Assembly (NCBI GenBank): GCA_015660885.1
Contig: JACTUB010000019.1
Span: 1 to 51,166 of the forward strand
DNA: 51,166 nt
Reading direction: 5' to 3'
Source of the DNA: Methanoregulaceae archaeon
Lineage (GTDB): Archaea > Halobacteriota > Methanomicrobia > Methanomicrobiales > Methanospirillaceae
Shown here: in pieces, positions 26,765 through 35,479 of the stretch
Position numbering within the stretch: the first letter of the stretch is position 1
Layout of the letters: each line of letters opens with the position of its first letter
Position numbers and translations under genes: made by a program
The notes under the pieces: model-generated
What the model saw: the letters and a program-made list of their open reading frames with translations, nothing else
Database searches by the model: none
Told to the model about the DNA's origin: nothing

Positions 26765-26792
26765 GGTTCTGTGGCGTTGACGGGGCTTTCAT
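26765..26792 (+). repeat. Degenerate element-end-like repeat
   Basis: GGTTCTGTGGCGTTGACGGG continues into GCTTT, resembling the element 2 end (GGTTCTGATAGGATCACGGG...) with several mismatches. No inner copy at 38 bp and no CTTTTAGA flank, so it may be a decayed end of an older element, sitting between two convergent cargo genes. Confidence 0.35.
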
Positions 26793-28165
26793 CTCTGTAA
26801 AGTAAGTTGCTTATCGTTTTTATTATTAGTTCTATGAGGTTTCTTCTCCTCCCATAATTCAGAATGCTCATTGAATATAAACAAAAATTCTCTCCCTCGT
26901 TTTTTTACTATAACATATTCAAGATCGACAAGATGTAAAAGATCTGTGCGTGCTGTTTGGTATACAACATCGAACATCTGCATTATCTGTGTAATTGTGA
27001 AGTATTCATCCGAATGTTCCATCATATATTGTAGGACGGTTGCCTGCCTAGAATTGATATCCTTGATTTTTGTTATAATTGCTTTTATCGCATTTTGTTC
27101 GCTTTGCTTTTTTTCAAGATATATAAGGAGCTCATTAAGAGCCTGATTGATGCAGGTAATGTTGTATTTGATGAAATACGTCACATCATTATCATCATAT
27201 TCAGTGTAAAGGAAAGCCAAGTCATATTTCTTTTTCGATTTTAAAATGATACGAGAGATTGCCATATATTCAAATAACCAATAGCCTTGGGAAAGTACAT
27301 ACCAATAGAAAATGCTCCGTGCGGTTCGACCATTACCGTCATTGAATGGGTGATAATACCCTATAAGATAATGAAGGATGATCCCCTTCATAACTGGATG
27401 CACAAAGGATGCCGAAGTTTGTTCCAAGCTATCCGTTTTCATGTTTGCAAACTTGCAAAACCTGTCCATAAATCCCTCTATCTCGGTAAAATCCGGAGGT
27501 GTATGGTGAATAGTTCCATCTTCTGAATCTGCAACTACAATGCTATTATCCGTCCGAAATTTACCGACGCACTCCTCGTCTATTGTACCTTTTGTCACTA
27601 TTCGTTGAATTTCTAATATAAGTTCTTTTGTAAGGGGGAAATCTCTCTTATCTCGAATAAATCGCATAGCCTCATAGTTATTCAGAATCATCTGCTCTGC
27701 ATGAGTCTTTGGTTTGCGCCCTTTCCGAAGCATCTCCTTTGCAATTTTCCTTGTGGTTGCCGCACCCTCAAGGATACTTGATGCAATCGATTCTTCCATT
27801 AGGGAATTAATGATATACGATTGCTCCATCCTGATTGTTTTATTGTGAATTTGGATGTTACCTGCGAGATAGCGATCAATCATATGAAGCCCTTTAACGA
27901 TTTCAGGGATAAAAGAATAACATATCTCGTATTTGGATATTCTAATTCGCTCATACCGCATCATTCGAAGGAATTTCATCATCGCCCATACCGCATCCCT
28001 TCGTTCCGGATCCTTAATTCTATAAACCAAATCATTCCAGTAAAGATATCTTCTGTTATACTCTGTTACATCTTGATGAAAACTATCATCTTTAAGAAAT
28101 TTCTCATTAACCCGCTCTAATGGTTTATCCCAATCTTTTGGGGGTTTTTCTGGAAGTTTTTGCAT
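26789..28165 (-). CDS. Fic-domain AMP-transferase with inhibitory helix and C-terminal winged helix
   Basis: 458 residues. The core motif HPFNDGNGR is at about 272-280, the full active-site consensus HPFx(D/E)GNGR. An N-terminal class II inhibitory motif SxxxEG (S129-G134) suggests autoinhibition. The last ~80 residues resemble a winged helix (TITQIMQMFDVVYQTARTDL). Fic proteins transfer AMP (or other nucleotide parts) to protein hydroxyls and often act as toxins or stress regulators. The HTH tail and the TTAGTA-rich region just upstream suggest self-regulation. Likely cargo of element 1; targets unknown. Confidence 0.9.
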   Translation of the reverse strand: MQKLPEKPPKDWDKPLERVNEKFLKDDSFHQDVTEYNRRYLYWNDLVYRIKDPERRDAVWAMMKFLRMMRYERIRISKYEICYSFIPEIVKGLHMIDRYLAGNIQIHNKTIRMEQSYIINSLMEESIASSILEGAATTRKIAKEMLRKGRKPKTHAEQMILNNYEAMRFIRDKRDFPLTKELILEIQRIVTKGTIDEECVGKFRTDNSIVVADSEDGTIHHTPPDFTEIEGFMDRFCKFANMKTDSLEQTSASFVHPVMKGIILHYLIGYYHPFNDGNGRTARSIFYWYVLSQGYWLFEYMAISRIILKSKKKYDLAFLYTEYDDNDVTYFIKYNITCINQALNELLIYLEKKQSEQNAIKAIITKIKDINSRQATVLQYMMEHSDEYFTITQIMQMFDVVYQTARTDLLHLVDLEYVIVKKRGREFLFIFNEHSELWEEKKPHRTNNKNDKQLTLQR

Positions 28166-28183
28166 GGCGCACTCCGAATGAAA

Positions 28184-28294
28184 TACTAATTTAGTACAGA
28201 TTAGTATTTATTAGTATTTAGATTTTTATGACAAAATCAAAAAAATGAACGTCTGATGAATTACTAAATTAGTAGAATTTAGTAATTATTAGTA
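28184..28294. promoter_or_regulatory. Cluster of TTAGTA/TACTAA words upstream of fic
   Basis: Within 111 bp: TACTAATTTAGTA (28184-28196), TTAGTA at 28201 and 28211, TTACTAAATTAGTA (28261-28274), TTTAGTAA (from 28278) and TTAGTA (28289). Two of these form good palindromes. The cluster lies between the fic start and the transposase stop; it is a candidate multi-site operator for the Fic winged helix or promoter material. The whole stretch 28166-28312 has no gene. Confidence 0.5.
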
Positions 28295-28312
28295 TTTCGA
28301 AAATTGGAGGAC

Positions 28313-29500
28313 TTATTTTACTGCCAACCCGATCATTGTTTCCCACCGGTTTCCCCTCAGATTAATCGGGATATTTGCCATTTGTGCTGGCGTTAATCCG
28401 TTGATTCCCTGATGTGGTCGGATGTAATTGTAATATGTCTGCATCCCTGCGACAAACTCCTGTGCACCAATTGAACTATCAAGGCTTCGCATAACCTTCG
28501 TGCGTTCCCGGAATGTCCCATTTAATCGTTCAAGGATGTTATTATTCGGTTTTGTCTCAAAGTCTTTCAACCGGACGTGAGGATTCTGAACACGGTCACT
28601 CAAGCCATAAAACTCTGCTTTGATGGCCTCTCTGTATGCCGGTAGTCCATCGGTGACGATTGCATCCGGCTTAACATCAGTAACTTCCTTTGCTATCCTT
28701 AGTGGCTTACGAGCATCCTTAACATAGCGAGTTTCGGTTACCTGGCAGGCAAGTAAGTACCGGGTCTTGTGATCCATTAAATTCCAGATCCATTCATAGT
28801 ATTTTTTCTCATCTTCCTTCTTGATGAAAATGGTTGTCTCGTCGCAGTGCCAGATGTTACCGACATCGGCTTTATATTTCTCTGAGTACTGAGAGAGAAG
28901 TTTCAGGTACTTCTTGATCCAACCCAAGATTGTAGGTTGTGTGACTTCGACATTCTCAAACTGTTTCAGGTGATCGACAATCTTTCTCTGTGAAACTCCC
29001 TTAAAGAATAAGTCAAGAGTAAGGGTAATCGTTTTTGGGCTACTTTTCATTCGGCAAAATCCTTTATCTACGACGAACGTATGATTGCAATCATGACAGG
29101 AGAACCGTTGGACTGAACCGAACCCGGTTTTCCGGTTGCCCCATTTCCCAACATTCGCAGACTTGCAGACCGGGCAAGTGTTCTTTGGTTCTGCTTCCTC
29201 GATGTGAGTTGGCGTACTGTGCTCTTTAACATCTCCCGCTATTTTTAATGAGAGCTGCACAGCGTGGATGTGTTTGCAAATCACATTACGGGTCGTGTGG
29301 TCTGGGCAGGTGCACGTCCAGGTTGCCTGATTGTGCATCTGTGCTTTGCGATCTTGGAACATTCGGACGACTTGGTAATATGCATCTTTTGATTGTGATC
29401 GTACATCCCATTCGTTCTTGCCAGTCTGAATAATGGTATCCGGCTGGGACAGGATTGCCAGCCCCCTTAACTGTCTTGGATCGGTTAGTTGTCGGATCAT
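28313..29500 (-). CDS. SWIM-zinc-finger DDE transposase (IS6/IS240-like), element 1 copy
   Basis: 395 residues. A SWIM zinc finger (CTCPDHTTRNVICKHIH, Cys 63/65/75, His 77) is followed by a Zn ribbon (C109, C112, C135, C138), a helix-turn-helix (FKGVSQRKIVDHLKQF) and a DDE core: D220 (WHCDETT), D284 (TDGLPAY), E324 (NNILERLNG). The core resembles IS6/IS240-type transposases, which usually make 8-bp target duplications; family placement is by motif only. A near copy lies at 39517-40710. No inverted repeats are found immediately around this gene, so it probably belongs to the larger element whose ends are at 24959 and 35941. Confidence 0.9.
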   Translation of the reverse strand: MIRQLTDPRQLRGLAILSQPDTIIQTGKNEWDVRSQSKDAYYQVVRMFQDRKAQMHNQATWTCTCPDHTTRNVICKHIHAVQLSLKIAGDVKEHSTPTHIEEAEPKNTCPVCKSANVGKWGNRKTGFGSVQRFSCHDCNHTFVVDKGFCRMKSSPKTITLTLDLFFKGVSQRKIVDHLKQFENVEVTQPTILGWIKKYLKLLSQYSEKYKADVGNIWHCDETTIFIKKEDEKKYYEWIWNLMDHKTRYLLACQVTETRYVKDARKPLRIAKEVTDVKPDAIVTDGLPAYREAIKAEFYGLSDRVQNPHVRLKDFETKPNNNILERLNGTFRERTKVMRSLDSSIGAQEFVAGMQTYYNYIRPHQGINGLTPAQMANIPINLRGNRWETMIGLAVK

Positions 29501-29615
29501 AGTATTTCACCAAATCTTACTTAGTTAGTATATTATTATATACGTAAGTATTGTTTATATACTTATCGGTAATACCGCAGTTGTTATATACTCATGTAGT
29601 AATATACTTATTAAT

Positions 29616-29762
29616 ATGGCAAAAGTGAAACTGGAAGTCGAAGGATACCGATGTGAACGTTGTAAACACGAATGGGTAGCAAGGGGGAAAGAAGAACCTA
29701 CAGTTTGCCCGAAATGTAAAAGTCCTTACTGGGACATTCCAAAGAAATCTCCGTCGAAATAG
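29616..29762 (+). CDS. 48-residue Zn-ribbon protein
   Basis: Starts MAKVKLEVEGYRCERCKHEW; Cys 13/16 and 31/34 (CPKC) form a treble-clef-like Zn ribbon. It is divergent from the transposase gene; the 115-bp gap is very AT-rich (29510-29610) and should carry both promoters. Archaeal proteins of this size with two CxxC pairs are often DNA- or ribosome-binding accessories; the role here is unknown. Confidence 0.65.
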   Translation: MAKVKLEVEGYRCERCKHEWVARGKEEPTVCPKCKSPYWDIPKKSPSK

Positions 29763-29826
29763 ATATTGCTAAGATTTAGTAAAACAAAGAAATTATGGGG
29801 AAATGTTACGAAGAAGGAGAGTCCGG

Positions 29827-31713
29827 ATGGTTAAGAAGAAAGCATCGGAAGTTCATGCATATATCCATATAAATGATGAATTAGTCAATAAGAAAAATTG
29901 GAATAAAAAACAAATTTTCACTCAGCAAGAATGTCTTGAAAATAAACCAATAAAAGAAGCGCTTGGAACCAAAAAACCAGAAAATATTGTGAAAATTTCT
30001 GAGGATCTGTTTTATGTTATAGAGGCAAAAAACGAAAGAATAAAAGTTGACGAAGCTCTCAATGAGGCAAGAGATTATTATGCCGATAGGATTAATAAGG
30101 CTAGAAAAATCAAAGCCATTTTTATAACTGGTATTGCTGGAAATCCTTCAGAGGGTTTTGTTGCTAAAAGTCAGTTTTTAAATGAAATTAATGGAGAATG
30201 GGAAACAATAAAAGAAAATGATATAGAAGTTACAGGACTTCTCTCAAAAAAACAAGTTGAGTACATCCTGGAAAGAAAGACATCCAATATCAAAGATATT
30301 GAAATAAACGATACCGAGTTTTTACGAGCTGCAGAAGACATTAATGGAATTTTACATGAGGGAGGAATTAACAAAGATTATCGCGCCAGGGTAATTTCTG
30401 CAATATTACTTGCGCTTTCCGAAGGAACTGATATGGATTTAAATTCAAATCCGAAAATTTTAATCAATTCCATCAATGCGAGGGTCGGAAGCGTTCTAAG
30501 CAAACATCACAAATCAGATTTTTCAAGGTTCATAGAAATCGAACTTCCATCCAGTGAGGACAACCATAATAAATTCAAAATGGCCATCGTGAATACGATC
30601 CAAACGCTTCTTTTGGATTTGAATATCCGTTCTGCGATGCGATCCGGAAAAGATATACTCGGAAAATTTTATGAAGTGTTTTTAAAATATGGAAACGGTG
30701 CAAAAGAAATTGGGATTGTCCTAACACCACGTCATATAACAAAATTTGTTGCTGAGGTATTAGATGTTCAGTCGAATGATTTAATATTAGATCCAACTTG
30801 CGGGACCGGGGGATTCTTAGTAGCTGCATTTGATGAGGTAAAAAGAAAATCCTCGAAAAAGGAATTTGATAATTTTAAAGATTTCGGGTTGTACGGGGTT
30901 GAACAACAAGATCCGGTTGTATCTCTCGCTCTTGTGAATATGATCTTCAGAGGAGATGGAAAAAATAATATTATTGAAGGGGACTGCTTTGCTAAATGGC
31001 TTAATACAAAAAATCAGAATGGCGTGATATCTGCCGAATACTTACCGGAAGATACACCGGATAGGATCCCACCAATAACAAAAGTTATGATGAATCCTCC
31101 ATTTCCAAAAAAGAAAACGGACAATAAAGAATATTTATTTATCGAACATGCCCTAAAACAAATGCAAAATGAAGGCATTCTTTTTTCAGTCCTTCCATAT
31201 TCTTGTTTAATAAAAAGAGGCGGATATTTAAAATGGCGCGATAGGTTATTGCGAGAAAATACATTGCTTTCGGTTATCACATTTCCAGAAGATTTATTCT
31301 ATCCGGTTGGCGTTCATACAGTTGGGATTTTTATTAAAAAAGGTGTCCCCCACACAAAAGATCAAAAGGTGTTGTGGATAAGAGCCTTAAATGACGGCAG
31401 ATGGAAAAAGAAGGGAAAACGACTCGAAAATACGAGAGCAAAAAATGATTTCCCGATTATAGAGCAACCTCTAAGGCAATTTATCAAAAATCAAGATACA
31501 GAAATTAAATCAATCCCCGCATTCCAAAAGATATGCCCTCTCAATTCGGAGGATAAGGATAAAGAATTTGTTCCAGAAGCATACCTTGACGATCCAGCAT
31601 TCAGTGACGATGAAATTCTGGAAAGCATCGAACAATTAATCAGAGAGAATATCGCCTATCATATAAAATTTGAAAAACAACTGGGGTTGATCCCAAATGG
31701 TGGAAAAGATTAG
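29827..31713 (+). CDS. BcgI-like restriction-modification subunit (nuclease + N6-adenine methylase)
   Basis: 628 residues from ATG 29827, chosen for a GGAG 7 bases upstream over an ATG 24 bases earlier. The N-terminal ~170 residues contain FYVIEAKNE, the E-x-K of a PD-(D/E)XK nuclease. The methylase part has motif I DPTCGTGG (about 322-329) and catalytic NPPF (about 423-426), with the HsdM-type helical bundle between. A nuclease-methylase chain of this length followed by a separate specificity subunit is the architecture of BcgI (A subunit of similar size), which cuts on both sides of its site. It would mark host DNA and cut unmethylated foreign DNA. The specificity gene overlaps its end by 17 bp. 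Confidence 0.85.
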   Translation: MVKKKASEVHAYIHINDELVNKKNWNKKQIFTQQECLENKPIKEALGTKKPENIVKISEDLFYVIEAKNERIKVDEALNEARDYYADRINKARKIKAIFITGIAGNPSEGFVAKSQFLNEINGEWETIKENDIEVTGLLSKKQVEYILERKTSNIKDIEINDTEFLRAAEDINGILHEGGINKDYRARVISAILLALSEGTDMDLNSNPKILINSINARVGSVLSKHHKSDFSRFIEIELPSSEDNHNKFKMAIVNTIQTLLLDLNIRSAMRSGKDILGKFYEVFLKYGNGAKEIGIVLTPRHITKFVAEVLDVQSNDLILDPTCGTGGFLVAAFDEVKRKSSKKEFDNFKDFGLYGVEQQDPVVSLALVNMIFRGDGKNNIIEGDCFAKWLNTKNQNGVISAEYLPEDTPDRIPPITKVMMNPPFPKKKTDNKEYLFIEHALKQMQNEGILFSVLPYSCLIKRGGYLKWRDRLLRENTLLSVITFPEDLFYPVGVHTVGIFIKKGVPHTKDQKVLWIRALNDGRWKKKGKRLENTRAKNDFPIIEQPLRQFIKNQDTEIKSIPAFQKICPLNSEDKDKEFVPEAYLDDPAFSDDEILESIEQLIRENIAYHIKFEKQLGLIPNGGKD

Positions 31714-32659
31714 TCTTACTAAGTTGTTTTCAATGAAATATGGCAGCCACGGTTATGATAATAAGAGCGTTCTTGATCCGGGGAATATTCCCGTCGTCTC
31801 CTCGCAAGGGGTAGATAACGGAGTGTTCGGATTTTTTGATGTTCCCAAAAAATACCCCCCTCTAACAATTTCAGTCCCAAGAACTGGAAGTATTGGTTAT
31901 GCATTTGTTCAACATTCCGCAAGTAATATTACAGATGATTGTATTGTTTTAAAACCTCTTGTAGAGGTATCTACAGAATATCTTTACTATATTGTAGCGA
32001 TGATACGGAATTCGCGTTGGAGATTTAATTATGGAAGAAAAATCACTCCTGAAAGATTGAAAATTATTTCAGTAGTTCCACCAGAATTTTTCAAAGAAGA
32101 TATCTCTTATTCGGCTAAATATTTAGAATTGTATCCAAAGCCAAATAAAACAAAAACCACTTCCCAATCTTTAACGAGAAAAAAATTTAGTATAACTGAT
32201 CTATTCGATCTTGCCAAAGGTCAGTTTCATGCGATAGACCGATTGGAAAGTGGGGATTTCCCTACGGTATCCCGAATATCAACAGATAATGGTATTGTGG
32301 GGTTTTATAATAAACCACAAAAAAGCAAAGTATTTTCTGCCGGTACATTGACAGTTTCAACCGTAACCGGGGATACGTTCTTACAAATAAATCCGTTTAT
32401 TGCATCGGATAATGTCTTGATTTGTATACCAAAAAAGAATTATCGGATATCCACATTGATTTACATTCAAGCACTGTTGAATAAATTAAAATGGAGGTAT
32501 TCCTATGGCAGACAACCGTATTATAGGATATTTGAAAAAACAACTGGTTTAACATTGCCAATTAAAGATGGTGATACCCTTGATGAGGATTCTATAGAAA
32601 ATATTGTTAAACACACAAAATATTACACCGATCTTCTGAGTAGAATTCAAAGCTCATAA
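31697..32659 (+). CDS. Restriction-modification specificity subunit (HsdS/BcgIB-like)
   Basis: 320 residues with two similar halves, each a target recognition domain: first SLTKLFSMKYGSHGYDNKSV and later SITDLFDLAKGQFHAIDRL, with matching VSSQGVDNGVFGFF and VSRISTDNGIVGFY segments and repeated WRFNYGRK / WRYSYGRQ. This internal duplication is typical of S subunits recognising a bipartite site. It overlaps the upstream nuclease-methylase gene and with it would form a BcgI-like enzyme. The target sequence cannot be read from the protein. Confidence 0.85.
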   Translation: MVEKISLTKLFSMKYGSHGYDNKSVLDPGNIPVVSSQGVDNGVFGFFDVPKKYPPLTISVPRTGSIGYAFVQHSASNITDDCIVLKPLVEVSTEYLYYIVAMIRNSRWRFNYGRKITPERLKIISVVPPEFFKEDISYSAKYLELYPKPNKTKTTSQSLTRKKFSITDLFDLAKGQFHAIDRLESGDFPTVSRISTDNGIVGFYNKPQKSKVFSAGTLTVSTVTGDTFLQINPFIASDNVLICIPKKNYRISTLIYIQALLNKLKWRYSYGRQPYYRIFEKTTGLTLPIKDGDTLDEDSIENIVKHTKYYTDLLSRIQSS

Positions 32660-32816
32660 CAATAAATCAAATTTTTTATCTTATTTATATGAGGGTACAG
32701 ACGTATATCCATCCTCATGACTATGATGGGATCTGGCAATAGGAAAATAATATTTATAATTTTGATATGATTTTCCAGTCGAAGTCCAACTATTGACTTT
32801 TTATTTGCCCAAATAT

Positions 32817-32848
32817 TAGACCTAAAATTATATCTACTTGTAGGTCTA
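32817..32848 (+). promoter_or_regulatory. Inverted-repeat operator bracketing the TATA of the AbrB-like/methyltransferase pair
   Basis: TAGACCTA (32817-32824) and TAGGTCTA (32841-32848) are perfect complements flanking AAATTATATCTA, which is placed about 28 bp before ATG 32858. A dimer bound here would block polymerase recruitment. The AbrB-like product is the obvious candidate, by analogy with controller proteins of restriction systems. Confidence 0.55.
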
Positions 32849-32857
32849 TATTTCGGT

Positions 32858-33076
32858 ATGAAAAGGGCTAAACCTGTTTTAATGAAAACAACTTTAATTC
32901 GGGTTAATAAAAAAAGCGGTTCACTAAAGACTACCGTTCCCAAGAGGTTGATAGATTCTTATGATCTTAAAAATGGGGGCACAATTACTTGGATCTATAC
33001 CGCCCAGAACGATTCTATAGCTATAGATTTCCCGAACTCCAATGGAAATGAAAGGGTGGGAGGTGAAGGATTGTGA
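32858..33076 (+). CDS. AbrB/SpoVT-like DNA-binding protein
   Basis: 72 residues. The segment [20 protein letters not shown], then residues like [17 protein letters not shown], fits the swapped-hairpin AbrB fold used by antitoxins and small repressors. ATG 32858 or ATG 32882 may be the start. Its stop overlaps the GTG of the DNA methyltransferase (GTGA), and a perfect inverted repeat surrounds its TATA, so it is probably an autorepressor that limits methyltransferase synthesis (inference). Confidence 0.75.
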   Translation: MKRAKPVLMKTTLIRVNKKSGSLKTTVPKRLIDSYDLKNGGTITWIYTAQNDSIAIDFPNSNGNERVGGEGL

Positions 33077-33954
33077 CCCAATTAGAGATAAATAAAATTC
33101 ACGCTATTGATTGCGTGAACGGGATGCAGTTACTTGAACCAAAATCCGTCGATGTGATTGTTACTTCACCCCCATACAATCTTGGAATAGAATACAATAC
33201 TTATCAGGATGATAAACCGCGAGTTGATTACCTGGACTGGATGGAAACAGTTGCAAAAGAGTCAAAACGCATTCTGAAGGATAACGGATCATTTTTCTTG
33301 AATGTCGGAGGTTCACTGAAAGATCCTTGGATACCTATTGATGTTGCTGAAAGGTTCAGGAAACATTTCACGCTTCAGAATACAATACACTGGATAAAAT
33401 CAATAGCCATTCCGAAGGAAGATGCCGGAGTCTCAACAAATTTAAAGGAAGATATCGCCGTTGGTCATTACAAACCGATTAACAGTCAAAGATTCCATCA
33501 CGATTGCCACGAATACATCTGGCATTTTACAAAAAATGGAGATGTTGAATTAAATAAGGTTGCAATCGGAGTTCCTTACCAGGACAAAACAAATATCAAT
33601 AGATGGAAGGGTACAAACGGGTCTGACAAAAGAGATCGGGGTAACACATGGTTTATTCCGTATGAAACAATCCGCGAATCAAGACCACATCCTAGCACAT
33701 TTCCAGAAAAATTACCGGAAATGTGTATTAGGGATCAAGGAATAAATAACGTCAAATTGGTGCTTGATCCTTTTATGGGAATTGGAACAACGGCGTTAGT
33801 ATGCAAAAAATTAGGTGTGAATTTTATCGGATTTGAAATTGACAGCCAATATATCGAAATTGCTAATGAAAAATTAGGATGTGAAATAGAGAAACTGCCA
33901 CAACAAGAAGTGCAATACCTGAGCCATTTCTACCGCGATTCAGTCACAAATTAA
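33073..33954 (+). CDS. Site-specific DNA methyltransferase, beta class (SPPY motif)
   Basis: 293 residues, GTG start. The catalytic motif [10 protein letters not shown] comes early (about 31-38) and the SAM motif DPFMGIGTT late (about 230-240), i.e. the beta-class order. SPPY favours N4-cytosine, though N6-adenine enzymes with it exist. Translationally coupled to the AbrB-like gene. No recognisable restriction endonuclease follows; the next gene (34044) is unknown and could be a partner. It may be a solitary modification gene protecting the element or part of a further R-M system. Confidence 0.88.
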   Translation: MTQLEINKIHAIDCVNGMQLLEPKSVDVIVTSPPYNLGIEYNTYQDDKPRVDYLDWMETVAKESKRILKDNGSFFLNVGGSLKDPWIPIDVAERFRKHFTLQNTIHWIKSIAIPKEDAGVSTNLKEDIAVGHYKPINSQRFHHDCHEYIWHFTKNGDVELNKVAIGVPYQDKTNINRWKGTNGSDKRDRGNTWFIPYETIRESRPHPSTFPEKLPEMCIRDQGINNVKLVLDPFMGIGTTALVCKKLGVNFIGFEIDSQYIEIANEKLGCEIEKLPQQEVQYLSHFYRDSVTN

Positions 33955-34043
33955 AAGCAAATTTAAAAGTAAAAACTATGTTTTAAACTCGTTTGTTTAA
34001 TTTAACAGATACTTTTATTTTATGAACGAATGACTCAGACGCA

Positions 34044-34451
34044 ATGTCATCCATGCCATTCGTAGATCACGCCAATAATTTCCTAGTCAATGCCGGTCAT
34101 CTTAGTGATCATAAGAGATTGCCGGAAATGAGAGAGACGGTAAGATTTATGCTTGCGAACGCCGTTGGTGTTGGAAATGCCATACCAGCTAAACGCATTG
34201 TAGGTCATCTCCAAGATACGGGGCATAATACAGCAAGTAAAGAAGATTGGCAAATCGGAGTTCTAGGTCCATTAAGAAAAAATGGTATCTTCATTGGCTC
34301 TAAAAGAGCAAAGGGCATGTTTATAATAAAAGATCAAGGTGATGCGAAAGTTGTAATTTCGCAGATCGAAGATCGGATTCAAGAAGAAAAAGATAGATTA
34401 TTAATTTTAAAACAGATGGTTGTAAATGTTGGATGGGAAATTCAACAATGA
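34044..34451 (+). CDS. Unknown protein with possible winged-helix fold
   Basis: 135 residues (ATG 34044 or 34053). The central part, VGNAIPAKRIVGHLQDTGHN to IGVLGPLRKNGIFIGS, has the look of a winged helix, and the C-terminus is a charged helix (IEDRIQEEKDRLLILKQ). It follows the methyltransferase by 89 bp with its own A/T-rich promoter region. No catalytic motif is seen, so it is either a regulator or an unrecognised partner of the methyltransferase. Its stop overlaps the start of a tiny membrane peptide (ATGA). Confidence 0.5.
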   Translation: MSSMPFVDHANNFLVNAGHLSDHKRLPEMRETVRFMLANAVGVGNAIPAKRIVGHLQDTGHNTASKEDWQIGVLGPLRKNGIFIGSKRAKGMFIIKDQGDAKVVISQIEDRIQEEKDRLLILKQMVVNVGWEIQQ

Positions 34452-34636
34452 AATTTGATGATATAAAAAATATAATTTGGATTTTAATTATAATTTGGTT
34501 ATTTGCACGAATCGGAATTGAGAATTTATTTAATTTAGGTTTGGGGATATGACTTGTTCTTGGATTTGTAGTGGTTATAATTTTGAAATTTTTCTTAATT
34601 GATTTTATAATAATGATATTAAGAGTAGTATTCTAA
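34448..34636 (+). pseudogene. Small membrane protein split by an in-frame TGA
   Basis: From ATG 34448 (overlapping the previous stop) 34 hydrophobic residues are encoded (MKFDDIKNIIWILIIIWLFA and on), then TGA at 34550-34552. The same frame continues for 27 further hydrophobic codons (LVLGFVVVIILKFFLIDF and on) to TAA at 34636. The uninterrupted version would be a protein of about 62 residues with two membrane helices. A TGG-to-TGA change is the simplest explanation; the 34-residue peptide alone might also be functional. The stretch from 34637 to 34774 is empty. Confidence 0.4.
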
Positions 34637-34774
34637 CAAAAATTTTATCTACGATTAAACAAATCACTGCGCGTCAGTTCATTTTACTCATCCTATTCAA
34701 TACAACAAGCAATATAGATGAAAACATCATTTTTCGACGGAAAAACTTATTATCTAATCGTCTGACCTGAGATT

Positions 34775-34951
34775 ATGAGTATTGTTGAACCTGAGAAGTG
34801 TCCGAAGTGCGGTGCAATGATGATAATTAAAGAATTTGATGAAGTGAATGATAATGATGTAACCGAAGGTGTGTTAGCTGAGTACCTAGCCGGTACAATA
34901 GGTACAATGATTTGTCTTGAATGTGGATATTCCGAAGAATTTGAAATTTAA
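34775..34951 (+). CDS. 58-residue Zn-ribbon protein
   Basis: MSIVEPEKCPKCGAMMIIKE... with CPKC near the N-terminus and CLECG near the C-terminus, giving four Zn ligands around an acidic centre. Similar in plan to the 48-residue Zn-ribbon protein at 29616 but not a copy. Function unknown. Confidence 0.6.
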   Translation: MSIVEPEKCPKCGAMMIIKEFDEVNDNDVTEGVLAEYLAGTIGTMICLECGYSEEFEI

Positions 34952-34965
34952 TAATTAAAAGGGGA

Positions 34966-35479
34966 GGGGAAGACCCTAGGACGATGGTTCTCTCAGTCTG
35001 GATTGGTTTTCGGATCTTCCTCGAATAAGTACCTATACTGATAGAATCATAAAATCTGGCGAAGCACCGGTGCATTGCGCGATCAGTTAACTATAAAATT
35101 TTGATAAAAATATTATAAAACCCGAAAAAAACACAATAAGTCCGACTGTTCTAATACTTAATATCTCATTTAGAACCAGATTGTTCAACGTCATTGATTT
35201 CCCAAATACTGTCAAAATAAAACCTAACGCTACAAATATGATTGCAATGACAGAATAAACAATTCCGATTATTGTTTTCCTCTCTTGTTTATCCTTCTCT
35301 CTTGTTGCTTTGTTGTCCGATTCTATACCAGACATACAATAGCGACATTCTGAGCCAAACGGCATCATAAGTGTAACGATTTTGCATTGTTTGCCAAACT
35401 TTATTATTTCATCAGTGTAGGTATCATGTACGGAAGATCCGAAATTCAGAACAAAGACTCAAATCCTCGGGTCTTCCCC
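34966..35479. repeat. 514-bp segment bounded by 16-bp inverted repeats
   Basis: GGGGAAGACCCTAGGA (34966-34981) and the complement of 35464-35479 match in 15 of 16 bases. The segment contains the two-helix membrane protein gene (35087-35368). It looks like a small non-autonomous insertion, but no target duplication was identified. Confidence 0.45.
35087..35368 (-). CDS. Two-helix membrane protein, unknown
   Basis: 93 residues: a Cys-containing N-terminus (CRYC), a charged stretch (NKATREKDKQERK), then two hydrophobic helices (about 33-55 and 72-90) split by a short polar loop. No domain recognised. It is nested between a pair of inverted repeats inside element 1, so it may have arrived as a unit. 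Membrane effectors of this size occur in defence cargo, but no function can be assigned. Confidence 0.5.
   Translation of the reverse strand: MMPFGSECRYCMSGIESDNKATREKDKQERKTIIGIVYSVIAIIFVALGFILTVFGKSMTLNNLVLNEILSIRTVGLIVFFSGFIIFLSKFYS

Noticed and set aside
28295..29560. Transposase as a minimal IS with its own inverted repeats
   Set aside because: Sequences directly left and right of both transposase genes were compared as complements and show no convincing match.
34550..34552. TGA as selenocysteine codon
   Set aside because: No redox partner residue or selenoprotein family is recognisable, and the context is hydrophobic; a nonsense mutation is simpler.
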